Assembly: GCF_000725485.1 (NCBI RefSeq)
Contig: NZ_JOAG01000018.1
Location: forward strand, 1-64,000
Source: Nonomuraea candida
GTDB taxonomy: Bacteria; Actinomycetota; Actinomycetes; Streptosporangiales; Streptosporangiaceae
Direction: 5' to 3'
DNA: 64,000 nt
The notes beneath the pieces are model-generated. The model made no database searches, was not told the origin of the DNA, and saw only the letters and a program-made list of their open reading frames with translations. The translations under genes were made by a program, and so were the position numbers. This document shows, in pieces, positions 35,613 through 44,990 of this stretch; position 1 is the stretch's first letter, and every line of letters begins with the position of its first letter.

Positions 35613-37082
35613 GTGCCGACTCTCAGCGACCTCGTAGCCCGCCACACCGCGCTCGACGAGGCCGACCTCGACTGGTTGCACTCGCTGGTCTCCGACTGGC
35701 AGCTGCTGGCCGACCTGTCCTTCGCCGACCTGATCCTGTGGGCGCCGCTGCTGGGGGAGAGCGGCTGGATCGCCATCGCCCAGATGCGCCCCACCACCGG
35801 CCCCACCGTCTACCACGACGACATCGTCGGCAGCGTCGCGGCCAGGGGCGAGCGCCAGCTCATCGACACCGCGTGGAACGAGCGGCGGATCTGCCGCGAA
35901 GGCGACCCCGACTGGTCCACCGGCGTGCCCGTGCGCGAGGAGACCATCCCCGTGCGCCGGGCGGTCGACGGCGGCGAGGGGCGTTTCCTGGGGGTCATCC
36001 AGCGTTCGACCAACCTGTCCTCGGCGCGCACGCCCTCCCGGCTGGAGCTGACCTACCTGCAGAGCGCCTCCGACCTGGCGCAGATGGTGGCCGAGGGGCG
36101 CTTCCCGTTCTCCGGCGAGGAGCCGATCCTGGTGCGCTCGCCGCGCGTCGGCGACGGCCTGCTGCGGCTCGACCGGGCCGGGCGCGTCACGTACGCCTCG
36201 CCCAACGCCCTGTCGGCCTACCGCCGGCTCGGCCTGCACGCCGACCTGGTCGGCGCCGAGCTGGGCCGGGTCACCGCCACGCTGTGCTACTCCGACGAGC
36301 CGATCAACGAAGACCTGATGATCGTGGCCAGCGGGCGCGCGGCCAAGGAGACCGAGGTCGAGTCGGGCGGCACGATCGTGCAGCTGCGGGCCATCCCGCT
36401 GATCGTCGGCGGCGGCCGCATCGGCGCGCTGGTGCTCATCAGGGACGTGACCGAGCTGCGGCGGCGCGAGCGCGAGCTGATGACCAAGGACGCCACCATC
36501 CGCGAGATCCACCACCGGGTCAAGAACAACCTGCAGACCGTCGCCGCCCTGCTCAGGCTCCAGGCCAGGCGGCTGCAGGTGCCCGAGGGCAGGGAGGCGC
36601 TGGAGGAGGCGGTGCGCCGGGTCGGCTCGATCGCGATCGTGCACGAGACCCTGTCCCACGCGCCCGAGGAGTTCGTGGACTTCGACGAGATCGCCGACCG
36701 GGTGATCGCCATGGCGGGGGAGGTGTCCTCGCCGGAGGTGGCCGTCACGCCCCGCCGGGTGGGGGAGTTCGGCGTGCTGCCGTCGCTCATCGCGACGCCG
36801 CTGGCCATGGCGCTGACCGAGCTGCTGCAGAACGCCCTGCAGCACGGACGGCCCAAGCGGCTGCAGGTGGTGGTCGAGCCCGCGACGGAGCGGCTCAACG
36901 TGACCGTCTGGGACGACGGGCGCGGCCTTCCCGAGGGCTTCGACCTCGACAGCTCCACCAGTCTGGGGCTGCAGATCGTGCGCACGCTGGTCGAGGGGGA
37001 GCTGTCCGGGCGGCTCGCCATTGAGCCGCGCCAGGAGGGCGGCACGGAGGTCGCGTTGTCGATCCCGCTCCCGCAGGGCTGA
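35613..37082 (+). CDS. pdtaS: sensor histidine kinase PdtaS
   Basis: This 489-residue soluble kinase has an N-terminal GAF-like domain beginning TLSDLVARHTALDEADLDWL and WQLLADLSFADLILW, which closely follows M. tuberculosis PdtaS (Rv3220c) as I recall it. A PAS domain follows (about residues 190-290), then the HisKA_2 box REIHHRVKNNLQTVAALLRL and an HATPase. Its usual partner is the ANTAR antiterminator PdtaR, not in this window. I chose the GTG at 35613 because the upstream residues do not match the family. It is next to whiB1, as in mycobacteria. Confidence 0.93.
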   Translation: MPTLSDLVARHTALDEADLDWLHSLVSDWQLLADLSFADLILWAPLLGESGWIAIAQMRPTTGPTVYHDDIVGSVAARGERQLIDTAWNERRICREGDPDWSTGVPVREETIPVRRAVDGGEGRFLGVIQRSTNLSSARTPSRLELTYLQSASDLAQMVAEGRFPFSGEEPILVRSPRVGDGLLRLDRAGRVTYASPNALSAYRRLGLHADLVGAELGRVTATLCYSDEPINEDLMIVASGRAAKETEVESGGTIVQLRAIPLIVGGGRIGALVLIRDVTELRRRERELMTKDATIREIHHRVKNNLQTVAALLRLQARRLQVPEGREALEEAVRRVGSIAIVHETLSHAPEEFVDFDEIADRVIAMAGEVSSPEVAVTPRRVGEFGVLPSLIATPLAMALTELLQNALQHGRPKRLQVVVEPATERLNVTVWDDGRGLPEGFDLDSSTSLGLQIVRTLVEGELSGRLAIEPRQEGGTEVALSIPLPQG

Positions 37083-37202
37083 GACCGGCGGCGCCGCCCG
37101 TTCCGGGGGCAGGGTCCTCGGGTCGGACGGCCGGGGGTGTCCGGCGGCCCCGATCGGTCGGTCCGGGCCTGTCGATCCGGATCAGCCGGTCCGAGTCGGG
37201 CA

Positions 37203-37240
37203 GTCCGGGTGGGTCGGTCCGGGTGGGTCGGTCCGGTCAG
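37203..37240. repeat. 14-bp tandem repeat between pdtaS and whiB1
   Basis: Two full and one partial copies of GTCCGGGTGGGTCG lie in the 155-base convergent spacer. Confidence 0.75.
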
Positions 37241-37491
37241 GCGGTGGCGCGGGCGCGGGCACGCGCGGTGCGGCGCTTGAGCGCGCGGCGCTCGTCCTCG
37301 CTCAGGCCGCCCCAGACGCCGGCGTCCTGGCCGGACTCAAGAGCCCACTTCAGGCAGGCATCGACGGCCGAGCAGGAACGACAGACCTGCTTGGCCTCCT
37401 CGATCTGCATGAGGGCCGGACCGGTGTTGCCGATCGGGAAGAACAGCTCGGGGTCCACGTCACGGCAGGCAGCTCGGTGGCGCCAGTCCAT
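37237..37491 (-). CDS. whiB1: WhiB1-type iron-sulfur transcription factor
   Basis: This 84-residue protein binds a [4Fe-4S] cluster and interacts with the primary sigma factor; the WhiB1 cluster reacts with nitric oxide. The four ligands are C9, C37, C40 and C46. The GVWGG turn precedes a basic C-terminus (RRALKRRTARARARA) that contacts DNA. A CRP-type site lies 55-70 bases upstream. Confidence 0.97.
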   Translation of the reverse strand: MDWRHRAACRDVDPELFFPIGNTGPALMQIEEAKQVCRSCSAVDACLKWALESGQDAGVWGGLSEDERRALKRRTARARARATA

Positions 37492-37545
37492 GCGTCCACT
37501 CCTTAGTAGATGGAGCCTCTGGTCGGCTCCGTGCGGCTACTACTT

Positions 37546-37561
37546 TGTGAAGAGTTTCACT
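37546..37561 (-). promoter_or_regulatory. CRP-type site upstream of whiB1
   Basis: Read toward whiB1 the sequence is AGTGAAACTCTTCACA, one base from the TGTGA-N6-TCACA consensus. In M. tuberculosis, whiB1 is a known CRP target with a similar AGTGA-starting site. The remaining bases to 37760 show no gene. Confidence 0.72.
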
Positions 37562-37760
37562 AACTGGTGCGAACAATTACCCGGCTCCTGTGAGGACCGG
37601 GGTCGTCCGCCGACATCCGGAGGGCCTCGGGGTTAAAGGTCCTACGTTCGGACGTCACGGTTGAGCCTGTCAGCCACGGAGAGTGCACGCAAGGGGGTTG
37701 GTGGGAAGTTTTGCCGGTTATGGATGTCGGATGCGTCACACAATGACCGAATGTAACCAG

Positions 37761-38726
37761 CTAGACCAGAACTTGTAATGCGTTCGGTGTAGACCGGAAT
37801 GTTACGGTTTCCCGTTCGCCCAGGTAGTCCCCGTCCAGCTGAAAGGCCACGGGGCGGTCGGCGGTGAGGGTGATCTCGGCCTCGTCGTGCAACTGCACGA
37901 GGTGCCGGCCGGACGGAAGGATGTCACTCTCCGTGAGGATGTGACGGATCACACTCGCGAGCGTCAGAGGCCCCATGCGCCGCAGCCCGAGGAGGTCGAG
38001 CCCGGTCTCGAAACTGGCCCACGGGGTTGGGCGGACCGGCCGGCTGCCCACGTACGTCCATGGTGAGGTGTTGGAGATGATCGCCATGAACACGCCTCCG
38101 GCCGCCGGGATGCCGGGGCCGGTCACCGTCATCGCGGGATGCCGCTTGTCCGTGGCCAGATAGTGGCGCAGAGCCGTGTTCACATACCGTGTGGGGGTAG
38201 CCTTCCTGCCGGTGCCCCTCAGGCCCTCCACGGCCCGTACAACCTCTGCGTCGTATCCCATGCCCGAGCAGAAGGTGAAGTAGCGGCTCTCGCCCTCCCA
38301 TAGGGCCTGGCCCAAACCGACGGTCCTGCGCCGGCCCTCTCTGAGCGCCTCCAGCACCTGGCCGGTGGACTCCACGGGGTCGTTCGGCAGGCCGAGCGCG
38401 CGGGCGAAGACGTTCGCGCTGCCGCCGGGGATGACGATGAGCCCGGGCCGCCCGGCGCTGGGGTCGGCGCCGAGCGGGAGCGGCTCGCCGTTGACCGGGT
38501 TCAGCAGGCCGTTGACGGTCTCGTTGATCGTGCCGTCGCCGCCGAGCACCGCCACCACGTCGAAGCCCTTGGCCCGCGCGGTGGCCGCCAGTGACGCGGC
38601 GTGGCCGCGGTAGCGGGTCTCCTCGACCGACAGCTCCACGGCCGCGCCGAGCGCGCGGATCAGCACGTCACGCGTGCGGGCGTTGGTGGTCGTCGCCTTG
38701 GGATTGACCAGCAGCATTGCGCGCAT
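37761..38726 (-). CDS. diacylglycerol kinase-family lipid kinase
   Basis: This 321-residue protein has the DAGK catalytic core: NPKA near the start, VLGGDGTINETVNGLL, and IPGGSANVFARALGLP. Family members phosphorylate diacylglycerol or related lipids with ATP at the membrane. The C-terminal beta-sandwich ends with QLDGDYLG, as expected. It is separated from whiB1 by about 270 bases. Confidence 0.9.
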   Translation of the reverse strand: MRAMLLVNPKATTTNARTRDVLIRALGAAVELSVEETRYRGHAASLAATARAKGFDVVAVLGGDGTINETVNGLLNPVNGEPLPLGADPSAGRPGLIVIPGGSANVFARALGLPNDPVESTGQVLEALREGRRRTVGLGQALWEGESRYFTFCSGMGYDAEVVRAVEGLRGTGRKATPTRYVNTALRHYLATDKRHPAMTVTGPGIPAAGGVFMAIISNTSPWTYVGSRPVRPTPWASFETGLDLLGLRRMGPLTLASVIRHILTESDILPSGRHLVQLHDEAEITLTADRPVAFQLDGDYLGERETVTFRSTPNALQVLV

Positions 38727-38815
38727 AGCGCCAGCGTAGCCGGTGACCTTGTCCGGCTTATCGGCCGAACGTCCTATTTTCCGGACCGCCCGGCCCGGGA
38801 GGTAGGGTACGGACC

Positions 38816-39199
38816 GTGAACGGTCGCCCGCTTACCCTCCTCATCGCCGCCTCCGTGGTCGCCCTGGAGGGGCTGATCGCGCTCGGTCTCGGCGTCTTCG
38901 TCGCGGTGGAGACCCTGACGGGCCGGCCGGACGACCTGACCACCGCGCTGGCCGAGGCGGTGTTCGGCCTGCTCATCGGCGCCGGCCTGCTCTGGGTGGC
39001 CGGGGGCGGGCTGCTGCGCAAGGAGCGGTGGGGAAGGGCGCCGGGCGTGCTGACCCAGATCTTCATGCTGCCGGTCGGCGGCACGCTCATCACCTCGGGC
39101 CAGGCGCAGCTCGGCCTCCCGCTGATCGTGGTGGCGCTGGCGGGGCTCGTGACGCTGCTCGCGCCGCCCACCACGCACGCGCTCTACGGCGACGGTTAG
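38816..39199 (+). CDS. small integral membrane protein
   Basis: This 127-residue protein has four hydrophobic segments, with short loops containing TGRPDDL and LRKERWGRAPG. The pattern resembles small actinobacterial integral membrane proteins of unknown function. It starts at a GTG, preceded by GGGAGG about ten bases upstream. It is divergent from the lipid kinase gene. Confidence 0.7.
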   Translation: MNGRPLTLLIAASVVALEGLIALGLGVFVAVETLTGRPDDLTTALAEAVFGLLIGAGLLWVAGGGLLRKERWGRAPGVLTQIFMLPVGGTLITSGQAQLGLPLIVVALAGLVTLLAPPTTHALYGDG

Positions 39200-39214
39200 C
39201 TGTCTCCACCGGTC

Positions 39215-39300
39215 GGCCGTCTCACGGGTGCCCGCCTCACAGATGGCCGTCTCACGGGTGCCCGCCTCACCGGTGGCCGCCTCGCAGATGGCCGCCTCCG
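39215..39300. repeat. 30-bp imperfect direct repeats
   Basis: The 210-base spacer before the sigma gene contains about two and a half copies of GGCCGTCTCACGGGTGCCCG followed by CCTCACAGAT, with decayed continuation. No gene is visible here. Confidence 0.7.
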
Positions 39301-39409
39301 CCGGTACGGGCCGGCGGGCCGGTCGTGCGTCAGTCGTCGTGCATGGGTGTCGTGGATCAGCCGTCGTGCGCCGGCCGTCGCGGTCAGGCGCCGGCCGCCG
39401 GCCCGGCCG

Positions 39410-40210
39410 TCAGTCGTCGGCCGTCAGGCCCTCGCGCAGCTGGGCGAGGGTGCGGGCCAGCAGGCGTGAGACGTGCATCTGCGAGATGCCGAGCTCCGTG
39501 GCGATCTGCGACTGCGTCATGTTGCCGAAGAAGCGCAGCAGCAGGATGCGCTTCTCGCGCGGCGGCAGTCGTTCGAGCAGCGGCTTGAGCGACTCGCGGT
39601 ATTCGACGCCCTCCAGCGACTCGTCCACGATGCCGAGCGAGTCGGACACCGCGGGGGCGTCGTCGTCGCCGGAGTCGGGCGCGTCGAGCGAGACCGTCGA
39701 GTAGGCGTTGGCCGACTCCAGCCCCTCCAGCACCTCCTCCTCGGTCATCTTGAGGTAGGAGGCCAGCTCAGCCACGGTCGGGGCGCGCCCCTCGCGCTGC
39801 GACAGATCGCTTATGGCCTTCGTCAGCGAGAGCTTCAGCTCCTGCAGGCGGCGCGGCACCCGGACCGCCCAGCCCTTGTCGCGGAAGTGCCGCTTGATCT
39901 CGCCCACGATGGTGGGGGTGGCGTAGGTGGAGAACTCCACCCCGCGGTTGAGGTCGAACCTGTCGATGGACTTGATCAGGCCGATCGTGGCGACCTGGGT
40001 CAGGTCGTCGAGCCACTCGCCTCTGTTGCGGAAGCGGCGGGCCAGGTATTCGACCAGGGGAAGGTGAAGCTCGACCAGCTCATCCCTGATGCGCTGGCGG
40101 CGCGGCTCCTCGGGGCCCAGCTCGGCCAGCTCGGCGAAGAGCATGCGGGCGCGCACCCTGTCGGGCACGGCGTGTTCGCTGGTGGCCATGGCTCCAGTCC
40201 TTTCCGTCAC
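39410..40210 (-). CDS. stress-response sigma factor, SigB/SigF/SigG family
   Basis: This 266-residue group 3 sigma factor has regions 2 (YLARRFRNRGEWLDDLTQVA, IGLIKSIDRFDLNRGVEFST), 3 (LSLTKAISDLSQREGRAPTV) and 4 (LPPREKRILLLRFFGNMTQS). SigB/SigF-type factors respond to general stress or development and are controlled by RsbW-like anti-sigma proteins. The gene follows the anti-sigma gene with a four-base overlap. A second ATG at 40189 is a possible shorter start. Confidence 0.93.
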   Translation of the reverse strand: MTERTGAMATSEHAVPDRVRARMLFAELAELGPEEPRRQRIRDELVELHLPLVEYLARRFRNRGEWLDDLTQVATIGLIKSIDRFDLNRGVEFSTYATPTIVGEIKRHFRDKGWAVRVPRRLQELKLSLTKAISDLSQREGRAPTVAELASYLKMTEEEVLEGLESANAYSTVSLDAPDSGDDDAPAVSDSLGIVDESLEGVEYRESLKPLLERLPPREKRILLLRFFGNMTQSQIATELGISQMHVSRLLARTLAQLREGLTADD

Positions 40211-40644
40211 GCCGGCCCTGCCGTGCTCTGGGCCGCGCCTCGGCGCTTGCGCAGGACGATCGCCATGCGATCCGGGGAGTCGGTCACCGCGTCGACGTCG
40301 TCGGCCAGGGCGGTCAGGACCATCCAGGCGAAGTCGTCGCGCTTGGGAGCGGAGCTGCCGACGGTCGCCACCTCGACCCTGACCTGCATCTCCTGCCCGG
40401 TGAGCTCGAACTCCGCGGTCAGGTCGGTGCCCGGCACCGCCTCGGTCAGCAGCATCGCGCAGGCCTCGTCGACCGCGATGCGCAGATCCTCGATCTCGTC
40501 CAGGGTGAAGTCAAGCCGGGCCGCCAGGCCGGCGGTAGCCGTACGCAGCACAGACAGGTAGGCACTCGCCGCGGGGAGCCTGATGCTCACCACGTCACGG
40601 ATGCCGGCCACGCCCTCCGCGCGCGTCTCGGTTTCCTCGGTCAC
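40207..40644 (-). CDS. RsbW-type anti-sigma factor
   Basis: This 145-residue GHKL-ATPase-like protein has the RsbW helix LDEIEDLRIAVDEACAMLL and a reduced C-terminal lid. RsbW proteins sequester SigB/F factors and phosphorylate an antagonist. It overlaps the sigma gene. No RsbV-type antagonist is next to it. Confidence 0.88.
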   Translation of the reverse strand: MTEETETRAEGVAGIRDVVSIRLPAASAYLSVLRTATAGLAARLDFTLDEIEDLRIAVDEACAMLLTEAVPGTDLTAEFELTGQEMQVRVEVATVGSSAPKRDDFAWMVLTALADDVDAVTDSPDRMAIVLRKRRGAAQSTAGPA

Positions 40645-40729
40645 GTTCCTCCTCGCGAATCCGACGCTGACTGCAACTTACCGCCCCTGAGAGGTGCTTG
40701 GACGATTCAGACTCGCCATCATCGGAAAA

Positions 40730-40760
40730 GGCTCTGCGCGGTCACCGACCGCGCAGAGCC
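40730..40760. terminator. bidirectional intrinsic terminator after sodN
   Basis: A 13-bp perfect stem (GGCTCTGCGCGGT / ACCGCGCAGAGCC after a short loop) is flanked by AAAA on the left and TTT on the right. It ends sodN on the minus strand and shields the RsbW promoter region. Confidence 0.87.
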
Positions 40761-40771
40761 TTTGTGCCGGT

Positions 40772-41173
40772 TTAGGCGGCCTTGGTCTCCCAGAAGATCT
40801 TGGAGATTTCGTCGATCTTGCCCAGCAGGTCCTCGGCCTTGGCCACGTCGACGGTGCCCTTGGCGCCCGCCGCGCCCGCGAGCTTCGTGGCGTCCCAGAA
40901 CAGCTGGTGCAGCTGGGGGTACTGCTCGAGGTGCGGCGGCTTGAAGTAGTCGGTCCACAGGACCCAGAGGTGGTGCTTGACGAGCTCGGCGCGCTCCTCC
41001 TTGATGGTGATCGCGCGAGCGCGGAAGACCGGGTCCTCGTTCGCCGCGTACTTCTCCATGATCGCCTTGACCGACTCGGCCTCGATGCGGGCCTGGGCGG
41101 GGTCATAGACCCCACAGGGCAGGTCGCAGTGTGCGGAAGCGACATGCTTGGGTCGTAGCAGTCGTGCGAGCAT
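40772..41173 (-). CDS. sodN: nickel superoxide dismutase SodN
   Basis: This 133-residue precursor dismutates superoxide with nickel. The nickel hook is HCDLPCGVY, with the histidine becoming residue 1 after removal of a 14-residue propeptide (MLARLLRPKHVASA). The start was fixed at the ATG with GGAAGGA seven bases upstream, which gives the normal propeptide length. The likely maturation protease is encoded divergently. Levels are usually set by nickel through Nur, but I see no clear Nur site. Confidence 0.97.
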   Translation of the reverse strand: MLARLLRPKHVASAHCDLPCGVYDPAQARIEAESVKAIMEKYAANEDPVFRARAITIKEERAELVKHHLWVLWTDYFKPPHLEQYPQLHQLFWDATKLAGAAGAKGTVDVAKAEDLLGKIDEISKIFWETKAA

Positions 41174-41262
41174 CAGAAAATCCTTCCTGGATGCTGAATC
41201 AGCTTGGTCCACAACCGACCTTACTCGTGTCCTAACGCCCGAGGAGTAGGGGGTCTTCGACG

Positions 41263-41562
41263 ATGAGAGTGCGTGTCGAAGGGGATTCGATGCGGCCCGC
41301 GCTGGTGCCTGGAGACTGGCTCCTGGTGCGCAGGGGGGCCGCCGTGCACCCCGGCGACCTCGTGGTGGCCAGGCTCCCCGGCGATCCCGATCAGCTCATC
41401 GTGAAACGCGCGCAGTGGCACGGGGCCGACGGGTGGTGGCTGGAGAGCGACAACCAGCGGGCCAGCGGGCGGCGCGACAGCTGGGACTTCGGGCCCGTCC
41501 AGGACATCGTGGGGCGCGTCGTGCTGCGTTACTGGCCCCTGGTGAGGAGACGCCCGCGCTGA
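41263..41562 (+). CDS. sodX: NiSOD maturation protease SodX (S26-like)
   Basis: This 99-residue peptidase has the S26 nucleophile motif EGDSMRPALVPGDWLLVRR and the general-base lysine in LIVKRAQW. Lack of a membrane segment and its place next to sodN identify the NiSOD propeptidase. Confidence 0.93.
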   Translation: MRVRVEGDSMRPALVPGDWLLVRRGAAVHPGDLVVARLPGDPDQLIVKRAQWHGADGWWLESDNQRASGRRDSWDFGPVQDIVGRVVLRYWPLVRRRPR

Positions 41563-41653
41563 CGCCTGAGACGGCTTCAGGCCCCCGGGCGGGGCAGACG
41601 GGGTCCCGGTGGTGTCCCGTGCCCGCGGGCCCTCCAGGCGGCGCCTGGCGTCG

Positions 41654-42079
41654 TCAGGCGCCGTTCCTGCGGCGGGCGCGGAAGGCGGCCACGTTGGCGC
41701 GGCTGGCGCAGCGGGCCGAGCAGTAGCGGCGGGAGCGGTTGGAGGAGGTGTCGAGGAAGGCCAGGCCGCAGCGCGGGTCGCGGCACCGGCCCAGGCGGTC
41801 CGCGCCCAGCTCGGCGACGACCGCGGCCAGCCCCATCACGGCGGTCGCCGCGGGGTCCTCGGCCAGGTGCAGGTGCCAGCGGTGGCCGTCGTGGTCGGAG
41901 AGCTGGGGACGGACGGGATAGCGTGCCAGCAGGGCGTTGAGCCGCTCCGCGACGGCACGCTCGTCGCTCGCGGCGTCGAACACGGCGGCCAGCTCGTCGC
42001 GCAGCCGCCTGAGCTCCGGCGGCGGGTCAGGGTCGTTGACCAGCCGGACCGCCCACTCGGCGTAAGAGGTGAGGTCCAT
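41654..42079 (-). CDS. CGNR zinc-finger protein
   Basis: This 141-residue protein has an N-terminal helical ABATE-like segment starting DLTSYAEWAVRLVND and a C-terminal zinc finger, GRCRDPRCGLAFLDTS followed by RRYCSARCASRANVAAFRAR. CGNR proteins are proposed transcription factors in actinobacteria. It is somewhat shorter than the 180-190 residues I would expect. The tail resembles that of the TetR protein at 7414. Confidence 0.82.
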   Translation of the reverse strand: MDLTSYAEWAVRLVNDPDPPPELRRLRDELAAVFDAASDERAVAERLNALLARYPVRPQLSDHDGHRWHLHLAEDPAATAVMGLAAVVAELGADRLGRCRDPRCGLAFLDTSSNRSRRYCSARCASRANVAAFRARRRNGA

Positions 42080-42205
42080 CCCTGTCCATTACAGCAGAAG
42101 ACGGGGCGGCTCCGTCAACGATTTCCCCGCGCCGGACGCGGCGGTCGTCCCGGGCGTTCACCCGCGTGAGGCGGGAGATCGCCCGGACGTGCGGGCGGGC
42201 GCCGC

Positions 42206-42301
42206 AGGACGCGCTCGCCGTGCGGGGCGGGCGGCGCAGGACGCGCTCGCCGTGCGGGGCGGGCGGCGCAGGACGCGCTCACCGTGCGGGGCGGGCGGGT
42301 C
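42206..42301. repeat. 32-bp tandem repeat, three copies
   Basis: Three near-identical copies of a 32-base unit starting AGGACGCGCTCGCCGTGCGG lie in the 265-base gap between the CGNR gene and the ABC transporter. They contain no palindrome and no unique spacers, so this is not a CRISPR array. Confidence 0.88.
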
Positions 42302-42345
42302 GTGTCGTGCACGCGCCCGCCCGCCCCGCCCGGCTCACCGCGGGG

Positions 42346-43089
42346 CTACTCCTCCGGGTGCAGGACGCGGTGCAGGAAGGCGCGGGTGCGCTCCTGCTGC
42401 GGGTCGCCGATGACCTGGGCGGGCACGCCGTCCTCGACGATCACGCCGCCGTCCATGAACACCACCCGATCGGCCACCTGGCGCGCGAAGCCCATCTCGT
42501 GGGTGACCACGAGCATGGTCATGCCCTCCTCGGCCAGCTTGCGCATGACGGTCAGCACGTCGCCGACCAGCTCGGGGTCGAGCGCGGAGGTGGGCTCGTC
42601 GAAGAGCATCAGGCTCGGGTTCATGGCCAGCGCCCTGGCGATCGCGACCCGCTGCTGCTGGCCGCCGGAGAGCTGGCCGGGCAGCGCGTCGCACTTGGCG
42701 CCGACGCCGACCTTGTCCAGGTTGTCCCTGGCGACGACCTCGGCCTCCTTCTTGCCGCGCTTCAGCACGCGCTGCTGGGCGATCATCACGTTCTGCAGCG
42801 CGGTCATGTGCGGGAACAGGTTGAACTGCTGGAAGACCATGCCGATGCGGCGGCGTACGGCGTCGATGTCCACGTCGGGGTGGGTGACCTCGACGCCCTC
42901 CACGAACACCTGGCCCCTGGTGGGGGTCTCCAGCAGGTTCACGCAGCGCAGCAGGGTGGACTTGCCCGAGCCCGACGGGCCGATGACGCAGACCACCTGG
43001 CCGGGGTCGACGGTCATGTCGATGCCCTTGAGGACTTCGTTCCTGCCGAAGTACTTGTGCAGGTCTCGCAGCTCGATGGCGTGCGTCAT
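42346..43089 (-). CDS. polar amino acid ABC transporter ATPase
   Basis: This 247-residue ATPase has Walker [10 protein letters not shown], the signature [17 protein letters not shown], Walker [16 protein letters not shown] and [15 protein letters not shown]. The last block is typical of the GlnQ/GluA group, which imports glutamine or glutamate. It overlaps the permease stop by four bases. Confidence 0.95.
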   Translation of the reverse strand: MTHAIELRDLHKYFGRNEVLKGIDMTVDPGQVVCVIGPSGSGKSTLLRCVNLLETPTRGQVFVEGVEVTHPDVDIDAVRRRIGMVFQQFNLFPHMTALQNVMIAQQRVLKRGKKEAEVVARDNLDKVGVGAKCDALPGQLSGGQQQRVAIARALAMNPSLMLFDEPTSALDPELVGDVLTVMRKLAEEGMTMLVVTHEMGFARQVADRVVFMDGGVIVEDGVPAQVIGDPQQERTRAFLHRVLHPEE

Positions 43090-43913
43090 CGCTTCCTCCC
43101 CTTACGCCCCTCCAGCCGGGACGCGAGGTAACCCAGCGGGATCGTGACGATCAGGTACGTCACGCCGGCGACCATGATGGGCGTGGCGTTGGCGTACTGG
43201 GAGGCCAGGTCGTTGCCGAACTTGGCGAGCTCGACGTACTCGCCGGACACGCCGAGGAACAGCACCAGCGAGGAGTCCTTGAGCAGGGCCACGAACTGGT
43301 TGGTGGTCGGCGGGATGACCATCCGGATGGCCTGCGGGATCACCACCGTGACCTGGGCGCGCGTGGCGGACATGCCCAGCGACCTGGCCGCCTCGGTCTG
43401 CCCCTTGGGCACGGCCTGCAGCCCCGCCCGGAAGATCTCCGCCTGGTAGGCCGCGCCGACCAGGCCGAGCCCGAGGATGCCCTGCCCGTACGTGCCGAAC
43501 GGCACCTCGAAGCCCGGCAGCGCCAGCGGCAGGAACACGATCAGCAGGAAGATCAGCAGCGCGGGCAGGCCGCGGAAGATCTCGATGTACAGGATCGCGA
43601 TCCACCGGTACGGCCGGACCTGCGACAGCCGCATGAGCGCCAGCAGCAGGCCCACGACGAACGCGAAGACGAACCCGCCGATCGTGTAGATGATCGTGTT
43701 GCGCAGTGCGATGGTGAACAGCTCGGGCAATGCCGCGCGCGCCACGTCGATCTTGGCGAAGTTCTGGGCGAGGCTGGCCCAGTCGGCGTACAGGACGACG
43801 GCGACGAGCGCGGCGGCCAGGACGACATATTGGATGCCCCGGCTGACCTGCTGCTTCTTGCGAGGGCTGAGCCCGGTGCGCCCGGGCTCAGCCGTCTTCG
43901 GCTGGTCGGCCAT
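43086..43913 (-). CDS. polar amino acid ABC transporter permease
   Basis: This 275-residue permease of the HisM/GlnP family has about five membrane helices, the segment [20 protein letters not shown], and a docking loop [20 protein letters not shown] followed by QAIRMVIPP. Only one permease gene is present, so it probably works as a homodimer. It lies between the binding protein and ATPase genes. Confidence 0.94.
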   Translation of the reverse strand: MADQPKTAEPGRTGLSPRKKQQVSRGIQYVVLAAALVAVVLYADWASLAQNFAKIDVARAALPELFTIALRNTIIYTIGGFVFAFVVGLLLALMRLSQVRPYRWIAILYIEIFRGLPALLIFLLIVFLPLALPGFEVPFGTYGQGILGLGLVGAAYQAEIFRAGLQAVPKGQTEAARSLGMSATRAQVTVVIPQAIRMVIPPTTNQFVALLKDSSLVLFLGVSGEYVELAKFGNDLASQYANATPIMVAGVTYLIVTIPLGYLASRLEGRKGRKR

Positions 43914-43916
43914 GTA

Positions 43917-44786
43917 TCAGCCCAGCTCGCCGGGCTTCTTGCCGAACCACTTCACGTAGATCTTCTCGTAGGTGCCGTCCTGCTTGGCCTTGGCGATCTC
44001 CTCGTTGATCGTCTTCAGCAGGACGGGGTCGGCGCCCTTCTTCAGGCCGATTCCGTACTGCTCGCCGGTGTCGAGGGTGGCGATCATCTCGAACTTCTCG
44101 GCGATCTCGGGCTTCTTCAGCCAGGTGAGCACGACGGGAAGGTCCTGGATGATCACGTCGGCCTGGCCGGCCTGGAGGGCCAGCAGCTCCTTGGCGGAGT
44201 CGGCGTACTCGGTGACGTCGGGGAAGCCGTTCTTCTTGGCGTACTCGAGGCCGGTCGTGCTGGCCTGGCCGCCCAGCTTGAGCCCCTTGGACTTGACGTC
44301 CGCCAGGGACTTGGCGCCCGTGCCCTTCTTGGCCAGCAGCGCCTGGGTGGCGTCGAAGTACGGCTCGGAGAAGTCGATGTTCTGCTGGCGCTCGGGGGTG
44401 ATCGTCATGCCGGCGGCGGCGACGTCGCACTTGCCCGCCGCCATGGCGGCACCGCTCTTGATCACCGCGAAGTCGATGTCGACGATGTTCTGGGTCACGC
44501 CCAGCTTCTTGGCGGCGAGATCGACGATGTCCACGTCGAACCCGACGACCTTGCCGCTGTCGTCCTTGAACTGGAAGGGCTCGTAGGGGATGTTCGTGCA
44601 GACCGTGAGCTTGCCGGGCTGCACGAGCTTGGCGCCCCCGGCGGCGGAGGCGCTCGCACCGGTCGTGCCGGAGCTCGTGCCCGAGCTCGTGCCGGTGTCG
44701 CTGCCGCACGCGGTGAGCGCGAGAGCAGCGGCCAAGGCGAGCGCGCCGGCGGCGTAGCCCCGGCGGCCCTGGGGTCTGAGGGCCAT
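43917..44786 (-). CDS. amino acid-binding lipoprotein of the ABC transporter
   Basis: This 289-residue substrate-binding protein has a lipoprotein signal (lipobox LALTAC) and an S/T/G-rich linker. The mature domain shows YEPFQFKDDSGKVVGFDVDI and DVAAAGMTITPERQQNIDFS, which identify family 3 polar amino acid binding proteins. It is the first gene of the three-gene operon. The ligand is probably glutamate or glutamine (inference). Confidence 0.94.
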   Translation of the reverse strand: MALRPQGRRGYAAGALALAAALALTACGSDTGTSSGTSSGTTGASASAAGGAKLVQPGKLTVCTNIPYEPFQFKDDSGKVVGFDVDIVDLAAKKLGVTQNIVDIDFAVIKSGAAMAAGKCDVAAAGMTITPERQQNIDFSEPYFDATQALLAKKGTGAKSLADVKSKGLKLGGQASTTGLEYAKKNGFPDVTEYADSAKELLALQAGQADVIIQDLPVVLTWLKKPEIAEKFEMIATLDTGEQYGIGLKKGADPVLLKTINEEIAKAKQDGTYEKIYVKWFGKKPGELG

Positions 44787-44990
44787 GTACGGCCTCCTCC
44801 GAAATGAAAAGCCATGAAACTTGCGTTTTGTGCAGTTTAGATGCGATTTTGCGGCAGTCCGTCATCGGATGTTTAACGATGCGTCAACAGAACGGCGTCG
44901 GCGATGACACCGACCACCATCTCACCCTGTGGCACTATGGGGACACGGGTGACCCCCGAACCCCCTCACGCGACGACTGGCGAGGGGACG

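Noticed and set aside
42206..42301. CRISPR-like repeat array
   Set aside because: The copies are directly adjacent without unique spacers, and no cas gene is present.
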